Positions 1-12,074 of a stretch of DNA of 64,000 bases are shown piece after piece. This DNA is from Allacma fusca (taxonomy: Eukaryota; Arthropoda; Collembola; Symphypleona; Sminthuridae). The notes beneath the pieces were generated by a model. The model worked only from the letters and a program-made list of their open reading frames with translations. It was not told the DNA's origin and did not search any database. The translations under genes were made by a program, and so were the position numbers. The stretch spans positions 22,754,001 through 22,818,000 of the forward strand of contig OX359246.1 in the NCBI GenBank assembly GCA_947179485.1, read 5' to 3'. Each line of letters begins with the position of its first letter. Position 1 is the first letter of the stretch.

Positions 1-1258
1 CGCGCCCTTTTGCGTTAACCTAGATATCTAGTCCAATGTCCCAGTGCGGACAAACGTTCGGGCCATCTCTCCCTGGTATGCGCCTGACATCGTGCAGAAG
101 TTTAAAATTATAATTCGTCGCCAAAGGGACTGCAACTTAAATTTTCCAATGTTAAATCTCATAAGAAGCTTTTATTTTCGGTAGTCGGTGCAATAAGTTA
201 ATACACGCTGAATTACATTTATAGAATGCATTCATCATGATGGTTTATTTAAAGGCTCAAATACTAACCAGTATTGGTCAGCAATGGTTTCTTCGCCACA
301 ATAATTCGGTTCTTATGGGCTTCAATGTACCAATACTGATCACAGCTGGTTTCTTGGCCTAAGGCTGACCAATATTAGTCGTAGCTGGAATCGTGACCAC
401 AAATTAGTTAATATTGACCACTGATGTTTTTTGACATAAGATTGGCCAATATTGGTCATATCCGGTTTTTGGCTTCGGATTTGTCACATATTGGTCAATA
501 TTATTTAATTATTTGATTTCACCGGTTTCTAGCGAAACGGCTTTCAAATTTTATAGTCATGGGTGTCTTACTCATCAACTCAAGTTGAAATATCTGATGG
601 TTTTTAACTTCTGCAGTTACCAATTCCAATAATCGTTTTGTTAAACATCTTTTGACGCAAATTTGTAACAGATATCATGGGTTTTTTTGTGGGTAATTCA
701 ACAGTTCTCTGTGTTGAGAATTTTGAGCAAGTTTGAAGAAATTTAATTTCTAAAGCAAACGGGAAAAGGACTGGAAAAGAGAAAATTCTGATCTAGCCAT
801 GTTTGCATGAACTGTCTGGCGTTTCTAAAATTATTTCTCACAGCTCTGATTGTAGCAAATTTAAAGGAATTTCATTTGAGTCTTCCACCAATATTAAACA
901 TGTGACCACGATTCCAGCTGTTATGAGGCCAACAAGCCATTTGTGACCAACATTGGTTAGTATTTGAACCTTTAAACATCTTATGAATACATAAATGTGC
1001 CATTCAGCATGTGTTAACTTAATGTACCGACTTTCGAAAATATAATTTTTTATGAGATTTAACATTGGAAAATTTAAGTTGAAGTCCCTTTAGCGACGAA
1101 TTAGAATTTAAAACTTCTAAACGATTTCCGGAGCAAACCAAGGCGAGACGAGACGAACTTCTGTTTGGGTGCATTGGGCCAGGTTCCTAAGCACACGCAA
1201 AATGTCATTCCGGTCCCGAGTGGACATGGGGCGAGGGTTTCTTGTCAGTGTAAATAAA
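1..1258. mobile_element. Foldback MITE, left end cut by window edge
   Basis: The first ~300 bases are an inverted copy of about 930-1250. For example AACTTAAATTTTCCAATGTT at 136-155 reads in reverse complement near 1058-1077, and the outer arms align weakly out to the first base. The interior repeats the palindromic word CCAATATTGGTC. The right end looks like GCGAGGGTTTCTTGT near 1232-1246; the matching left end must lie just before base 1. Related right ends occur near 45050 and 49550. No coding capacity is visible. The superfamily is not established because the left target duplication is outside the window. Confidence 0.75.
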
Positions 1259-1518
1259 CACTTACATGTACAAAGTAATATGGGGGATGGTGTAAATTAA
1301 GGTCAAATTTAAAAACAAAAATCATTTGAGAAAATAATATTATTGTTGTTTTAGATAAAACGTAAATAAGGAAGACCAAACACGAAACCATTAATTCAGT
1401 AAGTAAATTTAATGAATTCAAAAAATTACATTTTTAACCTGATTTATGCAAATTCGGAACACCTCAATGATATACTATTGAAGTTTCATGTTGAAATGGA
1501 ATAGAAAAGGGAAGCGTT
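1259..1518. repeat. Flank duplicated near 6.1 and 8.3 kb
   Basis: A stretch including ATATGGGGGATGGTGTAAAT (1279-1298) reappears near 6100, and TAAATAAGGAAGACCAAACA (1363-1382) reappears near 8351. The last ~100 bases before the NB-ARC fragment also match the bases just upstream of the second NB-ARC copy (9630-9736). The block is therefore an older duplication that was later split by insertions in the right-hand copy. Confidence 0.65.
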
Positions 1519-1969
1519 ATGAAGCGCCAACGGCTTAACAACACAGGTGTTGCCCTAAAATCCAGAAGAATCAACACAGTTCGTGCGAATGTAATACATG
1601 GCGACCGCAATTCCGTTTACGTCAATCATGAGCAACCAGTCACAAGGATACGTCATATTAACAATTTAGTTTTGCATTTCACCGGGAGAAGCAATCTACT
1701 GGATACCACTGATTTAGCGTATAAAAGCGAAAGCAAAGAAAAATCTCTGCCAAATATCGTGGTATTGCATTTTTGGGGACATGCCCAAAAATTATGCAAG
1801 GGTGCAGGCATTTCCAAAGGGGCTGGCAAAAATTGCAGAGCATTTTCAATCGACATACCCTAATTACAATGCTGAACGCAGGGGCATATTCAATAGCTCC
1901 TTAAAATTCAATAATGTTTCCAATAATCCAGTGTCAGGAGCTGTTTGGAAACAAATTTTGAAATTCTAG
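1519..1969 (+). pseudogene. Truncated N-terminal copy of NB-ARC gene
   Basis: This ORF starts MKRQRLNNTGVALKSRRIN and is nearly identical to the start of the larger NB-ARC gene at 9737 (MKRHRLRNTGVALKSRRIN), with the shared run VLHFTGR.NLLDT.DLAYKS. Homology stops just before the Walker A region. There the frame changes and continues for ~50 codons without recognisable NB-ARC motifs, and no later exons follow. The upstream 100 bases are also shared, so this is a DNA duplication, not a retrocopy. It is a fragment without ATPase function. Confidence 0.7.
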
Positions 1970-4204
1970 TTTCATAATTAAAAATTTGATTTTTCTAAAC
2001 AAAAATTCAATTCCCGTACCTTTTATATCCAGTTTTGGCATACCTAGGTTAAATAAATTGGAGAAACCTTTAAAAAGATGCTAAATGGGGAATTTTATTA
2101 TTTTGTACAATATACATATAATTACCCCTAATTTGGGTTAGGGCGGGAGAAAAACCGTTCATCGACCCCTATTTAATGGACGCTCCCATAGTAAAAGTGC
2201 TATTATCTTATCCTATAATGCTCTACCGGCCTGTGTATTGTGTTTATTTTTGATAAAATGGTGGCTAAATCACTTTAAAATATGGGGTTTTCGACGTACC
2301 TGAATAGATCTTAAAATAAAATCAGTTACTATTTTGTCGCGGATTAACAATAAAAACATGAAACAATTATCCTGAGACTGGAACCAGTCCATTTACTTTA
2401 CCTATAATTACGCTTGTTTTTTTTCATAAATACATTCGGAAAATTCGGTGCGTATAGAATACAGAAATCTGAAAGATTTGTGTTGCGGAAATATGTACGG
2501 AGATATGGGAGGGTAAAGGTCACCTAAGAAGTGTATACGTAATCACCAGATAAGCGCCAACTGCACACATTCAATAAATAAAATTAGTATTCGTAAATTA
2601 GTGTTGGCGTGCAAATAGTCCGTATTTTTTTGTAACTTGATTTATATAAGTTTCGAGTTAATACTGCCTTGATATCGATAGTTTCTGGTAGGACATGCAA
2701 ACATATTATAGCATATACATTTATCGGTTAGTATTTCCTCGTGGATGGAACTAAGCGGGCAACTTAATATTTGAAATTAAATATTCCTAATGTTACCAGA
2801 TTCAAATTTATTTAATAAATAGGTTACATATGTTTGCTAGAGCTTCTACTGGGAACAGAAATTACCCTCTGGGACAATTTTACTGCCCCCATTTCATTAG
2901 GATTTTAAGTTGAAGAATTTTTCTGTCCCCGTTTCATTCCGATTTTAAATGAGGACATTTTTGCTTTCTCCGTTCCGTCCTCATGTCCTGAAAATTGTGA
3001 CACCGCCGAATAATTCCTTTTTAAAGATCATTCCAAACTTAAATAATTCTACAATAATTGCTTACCAGGCTCGGCTTCAGTACCCGTTGTACTGTTGCAA
3101 TCAGTAAGAATTGCAATTTAAGCCATTGTATTAAGTCGAGAACTTGAAGTATAAATCCCTAGGATTTAATCAAATATTTTCTATAAATTCCAATATAATT
3201 CAAATTCTTTAGGTATTAAATATTAATTTCTTTAGGTACTAGAGCTCCGAAAAATATCGTAACTTTTCAACTAAATTTAAGCCAAAAAGTTTCTAAATTT
3301 GACAAATATGAATGCAAAGAAACCAGTGGATATGCCAGACCATTTTATAAAGGCATTACTGCTTATTGTTAGCCTACACAAGTACAAAAACCGCAAATGA
3401 CTTGTTTATTCACCTTTTTCTTCAGGGATACTCTAGTAGTCAAAATACTAATATTAATTGTTTGAGAAGTGAGCTTCATCCTATTTCCCCTGAAAAACGT
3501 AGACCCATTTTTCCCACATCAGTAAATTTCAAACGAATTTGTTCCCTAGTTAGCAGCGAATTGATTTCCAGAAAAAAGTTAGTGTCATTGCTCTGTGTCA
3601 TTTTGTAGAATCAAACGTAATCCCAAATTTTATATTCCAACAAATAGTTCTACAAAATTATGTTGTGACTGAGTAAAAAACTCCTTTTATAGTTTGAATT
3701 CACGAGATAAACTTCAACATGTCAGGAGGTTTTCGGATAGCTAAGCATTGGATAGAATATTCAAGTATACTTTGAATACTAATTCGAATACGGGCATTAT
3801 TTTCGATTCAATATGGATTTAAATACTTGAAAAAATATATTTAAGAATATCAAATCCGATAAAAATCGCAAAAATTAGGAATGAAATACCGATTCAAATT
3901 TATTCTAGTTCCAAATCAAATGACCAACCCTGCTGGGGAGAAAACATGTCGACATTCTGAGAAATGTATCAACGCAATAAAGTGGTTTTACATTTAAAGC
4001 TTGTGCTTTACTTTCCTATAAAAGGAAAATATTGAACCTTCCAAAGTGAGTCGTCCATTTGACACGAGTCAGATTTACAACAATTACTACAAACGATTAC
4101 ACCCATATGTGGGTTAAGAGCTGGCAAGCGTTTCGTGCATCAATTTTAACCCAAAACTAATTTAAACAATACACATTTTCGTGTCGGCGATTTTCTTAAT
4201 TTAA
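1970..4204. other. AT-rich stretch without recognisable genes
   Basis: No ORF with family features is visible; short ORFs such as 3366-3608 have no coding character. The interval contains an inverted copy of the repeat also found at 34.5 and 38.2 kb (listed separately). Near 3750-3900 it has a TTCGAATA/AATATTC-rich stretch ending ACCAACCCTG. That stretch could be another degenerate hAT-like element, but no matching left end was found. Confidence 0.5.
2330..3010 (-). repeat. Dispersed repeat C, inverted copy
   Basis: In reverse complement this matches 34.6-35.3 kb and partly 38.25-38.6 kb. Anchors include GGAACCAGTCC (2382-2392; GGTTCCAGTC near 35287), GGAGATATGGGAGGGTAAAGG (about 2499-2519) and TGCAAACATATT near 2696. 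Outer ends and any target duplication are not clear, so the repeat type is unknown. It carries no intact ORF. Confidence 0.7.
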
Positions 4205-4560
4205 TTAAATAATAGGGGAACCCATGAAGACTAGAACATGAGAACAAGATGTGAGAATAAGACATATGACAAATGAAATGCTAAAGGTGGAAACATGCAT
4301 GTGGGAAAGCTATACAGACGATCAAATACAGTACAGTGAAAGGCACTGAATTTCCTTTAACCCCAATTACAGCAAAAGGGAATTCTATTGATAATACACT
4401 GAGTGCGTTGTATGTATTTTATTGCAAAGTTCAGGCAAGAAATTAGTTTGATTTCCTATTGATACACCAAGGTTTTGATTGGATAAAACCAGATTGGCCT
4501 CTCCAGATCAAATTTGGAGAGAAACTAGTACAGATATATTTAAAGTGTGTACACAAATAT
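4205..4560 (+). repeat. Segment resembling upstream region of the 22.4-kb gene
   Basis: The stretch ending GGATAAAACCAGATTGG (about 4481-4497) matches the stretch before the secreted-protein gene, where GGATAAAACCAGATTGG recurs near 22003-22019. Several flanking blocks are also shared (TTTCCT-TAACC, ATTTCCTA.TGATA). In the second location the match ends about 430 bases before the start codon. It may be a duplicated promoter region or a short dispersed repeat. No recognisable gene follows it here. Confidence 0.5.
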
Positions 4561-4827
4561 AACATTAATATACACGGATTACAAATTATTTACAAGCCCA
4601 AATAGATAACTGCGTCACTTGTAATAATAATCAACATTCTACAACCCCTCATTATTATCATCGTCAAAATAATTTTCGTTCTAAAAACGCAGTAACAAAA
4701 CTTCCCCTGGAATCCCGTTAACATTTAAATCTTGCTTTCAGGGATTCCTTAAATATTTCTCTAGATTGCCTGTGAATGTTGCTCTGATGACATTTCCAAC
4801 ACAAATTTTTTGTTATAAAATTTCGAC

Positions 4828-5516
4828 TAAGGTTCCTCACGGATAGGATAAATGACTTATCCTATCCGTATCCTATCCTATCCGGAAATTCTCGGATAAA
4901 TTAAAATCTAATCCTATCCTATCCGCTAATTTCGGATATAAATTTCTTGTTATCCGAATCCTTTCCGAAAATTTCGGATCGGATATAATTTGTATCCGTA
5001 TCCGACGGATAATTGTGACACCTTATCCGATCCTATCCGCAGATATCCGAAATCATCCGCGGATATACAGTTCTAATTCTGAAATGACTCTTGCACACTA
5101 AAATTTATAAAAAAAATAATTTTTAAAATACAGAAGGACTCATAAAAACACTCCAGTTTATATGGAGAGTTAATAAAGGATTACATAGAACACTTAGATA
5201 CCACTAACTTCACTAAAATATTCATTCTTCTCTTAGTCAAAATTGATTAGGCCGGTAATCAACAGATGGCAGATGGAACTATCCGCGGATAACCGCAGTT
5301 ATCCGACGGATTATCCGAAACTGAATATTATGTTATCGTATCCGTGCGGATAATTTTGCATATGTATCCTATCCTATCCGCATTAGTTGATCGGATAGAA
5401 TGTGCCTATCCGATCCGAGCGGATAAATGCGGATAGGATAAAATCATTAATTATCCTATCCGAAATTTATCCTATCCGCGGATATGCGGATATATCCTAT
5501 CCGTTGAGGAACCTTA
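4828..5516. mobile_element. hAT-like MITE, TATCCG-word family
   Basis: The termini are inverted: TAAGGTTCCTCA at the left and TGAGGAACCTTA at the right. A perfect 8-bp direct repeat ATTTCGAC flanks the element (4820-4827 and 5517-5524), as expected for hAT transposition. Most of the interior is the word TATCC/GGATA in both orientations (TATCCTATCCG, GCGGATA), separated by a short unique AT-rich core near 5080-5260. There is no ORF. It is non-autonomous. Confidence 0.88.
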
Positions 5517-5524
5517 ATTTCGAC

Positions 5525-6836
5525 TATACAAATGATTTAAACTGAATATTCTTCAAAATTCTCCCTACCATCAGCTCTTGGACCTCTCTTCTCTAAACAT
5601 TCACTGTTATACTGTACATAATCTATTTCATTGGACACTTCGCCCGTTTGAGTAATGCAAATCTTTGCTCATCAGTACTATTCTTAACTGTATTCGTTTT
5701 TACGAAGATGAATTATTTTGCAATTTGTTAGAATCGTCTTCTTTTTGAAAGATTTGTGCAGCGAAATAAGTAGACACCTGTGTATGCTTTTACCGATAAT
5801 GAAAAACAGGGAATTTTGATCAACTCCCGAACCCTTGAACCTAACTCAGTAATCAAAGACAAAAGTTTTTGCATAAATATATACCATGAATGGCTTTAGA
5901 ACAATAATAAAGTCGCAGCGGAACGATTTTTGGCCAGTATATAAGATAATAACGTCTGGCTATATAGCCATCGGCATCCCTATATCTTAATTACAACAAT
6001 TCACTAAACTTATCAAACTTCCGCAATCGAACCACTGACACAGACACTCTTGTACTAACATCCAATCGATACCCAGTTGAATAAACAATAACATGTAGTT
6101 ATATGGGGGCGGGTGTGAATTAAGGTCAAATTTATAAACAAAAGCCATGAAGTGAATGCATGTATCTCAGTTTATTCAAATTTGTGAGAACAGTGCAGAA
6201 CATGAGGGTTGATTCGTAAGTATTATATGCTTATGTCAACATTTAATCGAATCTTCACATTTTATCTCCTTCATATGAGTATAGTTTGCCAAAAACATGT
6301 TTGTTCTTCATTGTGTTCCTAGCAATGCTATAAGAATATAGTAATCCCAGTCGGAAAACTAAAAGCGCTCGGAAGTAATTTTTTAGGTGCCTGTCATTTT
6401 AGGGTATGCCATAGCCTACTGGTAAGCTAGGAAGGTAACGGCGCTGTCGTAACAACTCGAAGTGGCGAATAAAATCTAGCGACGCCCGGCTACATTGATT
6501 TGATTTAGAAACGACAGTGGTTAGTGTCATCATCTCATAATATGCCCAATGCTTGAAATATGATCAAACGCCTTTGAGTAAACTCAGCTAAATCGGCAAT
6601 ACATTTCTATATGGTATCAAAACGGTGCGTGCCGGGCATGCTGAATTTTGCTTTGTCAGTTTAATTCTGCGAACGTCGAGGCAACAACATGTTAGCTCCG
6701 GGAATAGTTAACACGAAATTTTTTACAGTTGTCTGTTTCTATACGAAAGAGAGCGGTGGTTCCAATAATATAGTTAACACCGCAAAGATTAAACTGTCAT
6801 TGGCCAAATTTTAGTGAACCCTCATTGATAAAGTTA
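5525..6836. other. Intergenic; no gene recognised
   Basis: AT-rich sequence without convincing coding frames. Around 6095-6150 it carries a copy of the duplicated flank also present near 1280. The last ~30 bases lead into the start codon of the small three-exon gene. Confidence 0.5.
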
Positions 6837-7456
6837 ATGACAAATCCAAATTCCGTTCCGAAAAGTACTTGGAAACTCCGCAGCGTTGAAGCCCAAGGAA
6901 AATACTGTAAGTTTTACTTTGATTTTTTATTACAACTAACATAATGTAATACGGTGACATCAATTCAATTCATTTTATCATTTTATTTTCACCACACTCT
7001 TTGGCATTTTTTCAGGGACTCTCAAATCTGCTCGTAAAGCTACGGAAAATGCTTTGGAAACGTCTACTGTAGAAAGCGACACTGACAATGAGGTTCTGAG
7101 TATAGGGAGGACCAGGCAAAGACGAAAACAACCTTGTCAGAAGGAATCTAAAAGAAGCGACTCCGAAGAGAGAGAAACTACTAATCATTGTAGCAACTTG
7201 GCTTTATTAACACCAGAACAAGAAATCTTGCAAGGTATTTTCGATATTAGATTTTGTAGAATTTATTTCCGGACACTAGACATTTTTGAGTACCACGTAA
7301 TTCCTATACAATGTCAAAATATAACGTGTATTGTGTTTTACAGATACATTTTTGAATCCTCCAAACCATCCTCATATTCCGACTCCGATCATCACATGGG
7401 ATTTGGATATAGGATCAGGGTCAGATTGCATTTTACTTGAACGTTTGCTAGGATAG
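6837..7456 (+). CDS. Small three-exon gene, unknown product
   Basis: Exons can be placed at 6837-6906, 7016-7234 and 7344-7456. The donors are GTAAGT and GTATTT, the acceptors TTTTTCAG and TTTTACAG, and both introns fall in phase 1 and join cleanly. The ~133-residue product begins MTNPNSVPKSTWKLRSVEA, followed by a lysine/arginine- and serine-rich acidic stretch (SDTDNEVLSIGRTRQRRKQ) and a short C-terminus. The N-terminal pattern (W..., YW..., K..A., then SD.D.E and a basic run) recalls nuclear DUF4806-type proteins, but the diagnostic C-terminal domain is absent, so this is only a suggestion. After the TAG at 7454 the same frame stays open to 7774 with plausible coding text. The stop may therefore be a disabling mutation in a longer gene. 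Confidence 0.5.
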
Positions 7457-8381
7457 GAGCCTCAAGTTACGTTGCAAGAAGGAAGTCAGATAATATTTAC
7501 GCATCTTCCGGACACTAGAGAGCTTCTCTATGTAGAAACGAGGGATGCTGGTGCTCGGACAGCACATCGGGGGAAAAATTTAGCTAAATATTTCAGTATT
7601 CGACCATTGTATGTTGAACCGCTCTTAAGTGTCTTATTGCCTGTCTATATTGTTCAAGCTAGCCATGTTTCAAGTGTATTTATTATACTCAATTTCAATA
7701 ATTCGGAAATGTGTATTTTTTCCTTTAAATGTTATGGGCGATGTTGTGTATTCTTATGGTTGTTAATTGCTTAAATAAAAGAAGTAATAACTACATATCA
7801 ATAATATGGGCAAATTAGTATAACCATCGCCGCCGCATCATAAGGCATACATCATAAATGATGCGCCTGATATTAATTTGGGAAGCGCTCACATATATAC
7901 GGCGGATCAAGGGCGCTATTAATTTCGTATATTGAAGGCGACGTAGTAATGATAGCGCCACTACAGAGGGACTCCTCATGAATAAACTTTGTGCTGCTAA
8001 CCCGGCAATGCTGGAGCGCACAAGCGCCCACTGATACAGTTCTGACACGCAGGCCGTCCCACGGCTTATATTATTTACGTGTAGTCGGGCATGCATAGTT
8101 TTTCTGTAGCCACCCGAATTTCTTCCGACTGGGATGCACAATTGCTTCTAGGAGCAGTACTACGAGAAATCGATAATGCGCTGGAATTCTAAAAATTCAT
8201 TCCATACATTTACAGTGTCCCAAAAGAAAATTTCAAAGTTAGCATCGCTATCTAATACAGGTGTTATTATTTACATAAAAAGCATCCAAACACCGAGGAT
8301 AATGACAGCACAAGAAAATAATAATAACTATTGTTGCTTTAGATAAAATGTAAATAAGGAAGGTCAAACACGAAACCATTA
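7457..8381. other. Possible read-through extension, then unassigned sequence
   Basis: From 7457 to about 7774 the frame of the preceding gene stays open (EPQVTLQEGSQIIFTH and onward), which may be the continuation of a broken gene. Around 7810-8150 the sequence is more GC-rich than its surroundings, with partly open frames on both strands, but I cannot assign it. The last 50 bases are part of the duplicated flank that precedes the NB-ARC copies. Confidence 0.35.
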
Positions 8382-8858
8382 AGGGTTCATTCTTTTATTA
8401 CGTCATCACCAAAGGGGGGAGGGGGGGACGAGAAGAAATGACGATGATGAAGGTAGGAGGGGGGAGGGTTTAGTAGAAATGACGACAGTAACATCATCCG
8501 CGGGAAAATCAAATGTTTACTGAACTTATTACTAAAAAACTAAAAGCTAAAGTTGAAAAAAGCTGAAAGTGATCTGCGTAGACTAGTCTATTCACAGTAC
8601 TATTAATTGTATGAGTGAAACGTACTGGATTCGACGTGTTTAGACTCCTTCATATTAATACGAATCAAAACTGTTCCACGTGATATTGTCACCGGCAAAA
8701 CATGTGCCACGGGTGTATCAGTGGTTACTGATGACGTAATAAAAGAAGGGGGAGGGGGTGTAAACAGTCGATGATGAAAATGATGATGGTCTGAACAAGG
8801 GGGGAGGGGGGGTAAAAATATGGCAAAATTTTGATGACGTAATAAAAGAATGATCCCT
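8382..8858. mobile_element. MITE with ~28-bp TIRs, superfamily unclear
   Basis: The ends are AGGGTTCATTCTTTTATTAC at the left and GTAATAAAAGAATGATCCCT at the right, inverted with one mismatch and continuing through TGACGTCATC-like sequence. The interior has G-rich and C-rich stretches (GGGGGGAGGGGGG) and a second internal pair of the ACGTAATAAAAGAAG motif. It lies exactly inside the duplicated flank shared with 1330-1400, which shows it is an insertion. A clean target duplication was not found, so it cannot be placed in hAT with confidence. Confidence 0.75.
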
Positions 8859-9736
8859 AAATATATTTCTGCATGAACGTAATTTTGTAACATGTATCTC
8901 ATATAGTAAATTTATTCAAGGAGGTGGTGTAAAAAAATGTACACATTTGCATATATCTGTACATAGGTAAAATCACACCTATGTGAATATAAACAACTTC
9001 AAGCATAGCCTTATTAATCAATTGCTTCTTTGTTTTCAGATTTCATTAGATACAAATTGGGACACTTCATAAAACCACTCTGAAATACGTTAATTATTCC
9101 TATAGTGCTCGCAGGGAAAACAGTATACAAAAGTTCGTTCTACAGGAATTCCTTCCAACCGAAAGTTTTACGAAAGAAAAACAAAAATCTGGAACAATAT
9201 GCTCAGGTACTTTCCGTGTTTTACATCACCCAAATTTTATGCAACAAAACGTTTCAACACAATTTTAGTTTTGACCATAAGAATTGTTTGAGAAAGAATT
9301 AAATTAGATAGGAAACTGCAAGCAGCTTATTTTGAAATATTTGAAAACATGTACTCTTTTTGGAAAACAAATGATCAGATTTCTTGAATGGGTTTTCATG
9401 GGTTTCTTTGAATAAATAGTGTTCCAATTTTGATTTGTAAATATCTTTAAAAAATTACTTGGATTATGATAGGGGGAAGCTTTGCTAGTCGTTTACTTTC
9501 TGGAGAAAATGTAAACTTGATTTTTTGTTTGGGAAATCCTTTAATATTTTGATTTATGTGAACTTCAACAGCAAAAAGTAAGTCCCAAATTGCTTTATTT
9601 TCACTTCCAAAACTAAACCCTCAAAGCTGCTAAAAGTACACTTTGAATGTAAGTTATTCAAATTAGGAACACCTCGAAGAGATACATTATTAAATTTCAT
9701 TTTGCCATTGAACATTGAATAGATTAGCAAAGCGCT
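8859..9736. other. 5' flank of the NB-ARC gene
   Basis: No gene is recognised. The last ~100 bases match the region just before the truncated NB-ARC copy at 1519, which supports an extended duplicated promoter/5' region. The short ORF at 9105-9302 has no recognisable features. Confidence 0.45.
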
Positions 9737-12074
9737 ATGAAGCGCCACCGCCTTAGAAACACAGGTGTTGCCCTAAAATCCAGAAGAATCAACAAGGTTC
9801 GTGCGAATTTAATACATGGGGACTGCAACTCTTTTTACGTCAACCCTGAGCCCCCATTAACACCCGTACCAGTAACACGGATACAGCGTATTCAAAATTT
9901 AGTTTTGCATTTCACCGGGAGAATCAATCTACTGGATACCATTGATTTAGCGTATAAAAGCGTCATCAGAGAAAAATTGCCAAATATCGTCGTATTGTAT
10001 TGACTGGGGGGAATCGGAAAAACGGAGTTGGCCAAAGCATATGGCCACCAAAAACTGGAATAGGGGGAAAATGTCGTGTGGATAGAGGCGAGCGTGATAG
10101 TAGTAGTTATTCGATCAAGTTTTGTTTCCGTGGCCCGAAAATTAAACATTCGCCCAGATATTCTTAGTAAACAGGAAATTAACCTGGAAGATGTGGAATT
10201 TATAGCGAAAGAAGTGTATCAACATTTTTCCATGCACATTAAATCCGGACTTTTCATTTTCAATAATTCCCAGGATATGGTAACTTCCAAATTTGGTATT
10301 GGAATCACGAATTTCCTTCCATTAGAGGCACTTCCGCATGTGCCGACTATTTTGATCACGTCCCGAAAACTGGATTGGGGTGTTGTGGGAGAAAATATCA
10401 AGAAAATTCCTGTGAATCCACTTAGCAAAGATGAGGTAGAGGAATTTCTTCTCCGGACATTTGGGTTACTGGAATGCAAAGATCTTGTAGGTCCTGAGCT
10501 TCTTCAATTACTTCAAGAGTTTGGAAACCTTTTTCAAGGATTTATCCTGGCATTATCGCATGCAGCTGCAGCGATCATTAGGAAATCTGCCCGTAAGTTG
10601 GCTTATATATCAAATTATGATTATTACTAAATTATTGCTCAAATAATCTGTATAACATTCATTATAACCTCAGCAAAAGCTTCCCTCAATTTAACATGCA
10701 CTGAAAATTTCAAACATTTAAAGTTGAACTCAGATTTTTAAGAAAACAGTTATAAATTTATACGCTAGTAATGCTAACACTAGCAAAAAAAAATGCTACC
10801 ATCAGACCAGTAGACGTAAAACATAATTTCGCTCTAAATAGTTATAATTTATTTTGGAAATTTCAGGGGACCTGGCGAGCACTGACAAAAATGCTTACAT
10901 TAATGAAATCAGCCCCAAACTTCGTGACGGGATCAACTGGTACATAGCTCGTTTCAACAACCCAGAAGGTGACTGGGTGAGCGATCCACCCGGACCAACC
11001 TGGTCAAACGACAACAAATTCATTATGCGTAATGTTTGGTCCATAACTTTCAAAAAAATTAAACAGTTGAACCACGGAACAGTGGCATTGAATTTGCTCA
11101 GTATTTTAGCCCACCTCGACCCAAATCATATTTACATTGCCATGTGTGAATCGATTTATTATGGAAAAAGTTACGAGCGATATGGAATCCGTCTCCGAGA
11201 ACAACTGACTCAGGAACTTCAAGAAGGGATAGAACTTCTAGTGGAATTCTCCATGATTTCCATTGAAATTAATGAGAGTCCAGAGGCCAAGAGAGAGATG
11301 GTCAGGATACACAGCTTGGTACAGAAGTGTACTAGAAAACCATCTCGCAACCTCGATGCGTTAGTGAAGTGTCTTTACTACGTGAACAAGTACTTCAAAA
11401 CGTGCATGTTACAAAAGCTCGTTGCGACTACATATACGGCTATCTCAACGAGATGAAGGCTGCCGCATCCGAGAGATGTCAAGATTTCTCTTGGGAAAAT
11501 CTAATTCGCATAAAATTTGGAATATTTTATGCGAATTATCGATTGAATCGGGATCTTCGGGATCTTTACGATTTCGTTGATGAGATAAAGACAACTTCAG
11601 TCTCCAATATCGAAGACATAAACTTGTTGCGTGTTGCTGTCCATGGACTCCACAAAATTGTTTTCAGGCAAAAAATCTACCGTTTCGTTACTAAAGTATT
11701 TAAAAAAATAGAATTCAAATACAAATGCGAAAATTTAGAGGAAAAATAATATAATAATTATTGTTTCATTTTGTTGCAGCAGAATATAATCAATAATTAT
11801 TTAATTTTGCCTTAATCAACATAAACTGATTATTTTGCAGAGAACACTGCCCTTAGTCTTGATATGGATTCAAGCGGCTTGCCGGAAAGCTTTACTTGGC
11901 ACTGATGATTCACTTTTGACAGAGGTTCTTAACATTGTGACAACATTGGTGGGTATTGACAACATTGAGTGTTGTATTACTACCGAGATGGATGAGACGA
12001 TATATGAAATACTGGAAATTGCCTTCCAAAACCTTAGTCCCAAAATTTGTTTTCCTTACTTGGCCACAATTTTC
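9737..12074 (+). pseudogene. NB-ARC STAND ATPase gene, broken
   Basis: Exon 1 (9737-10592) encodes an NB-ARC ATPase: a Walker A region GGIGKTELA (~10007-10033), a Walker B-like strand LFIFNNSQD (~10252), the ILITSRK sensor strand (~10348) and a GLPL-like FGNLFQGFILAL (~10516). Donor GTAAGT at 10593 joins in phase to exon 2 at 10867, which carries the winged-helix-like stretch VWSITFKKIKQLN and VRIHSLVQ. Helical TPR-like sequence follows, with a further exon at 11841-12074. Breaks: an in-frame TGA (10001-10003) immediately before Walker A, an in-frame TAG (10061-10063), and a frame change near 11340-11370. The TGA sits where these proteins normally have glycine, so a point mutation is likely. 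The family includes nucleotide-driven scaffold proteins of cell death and defence; this copy should not make one. Confidence 0.82.

Noticed and set aside
3720-3945. Further hAT-like element ending ACCAACCCTG
   Set aside because: No inverted left end or 8-bp target duplication could be found.
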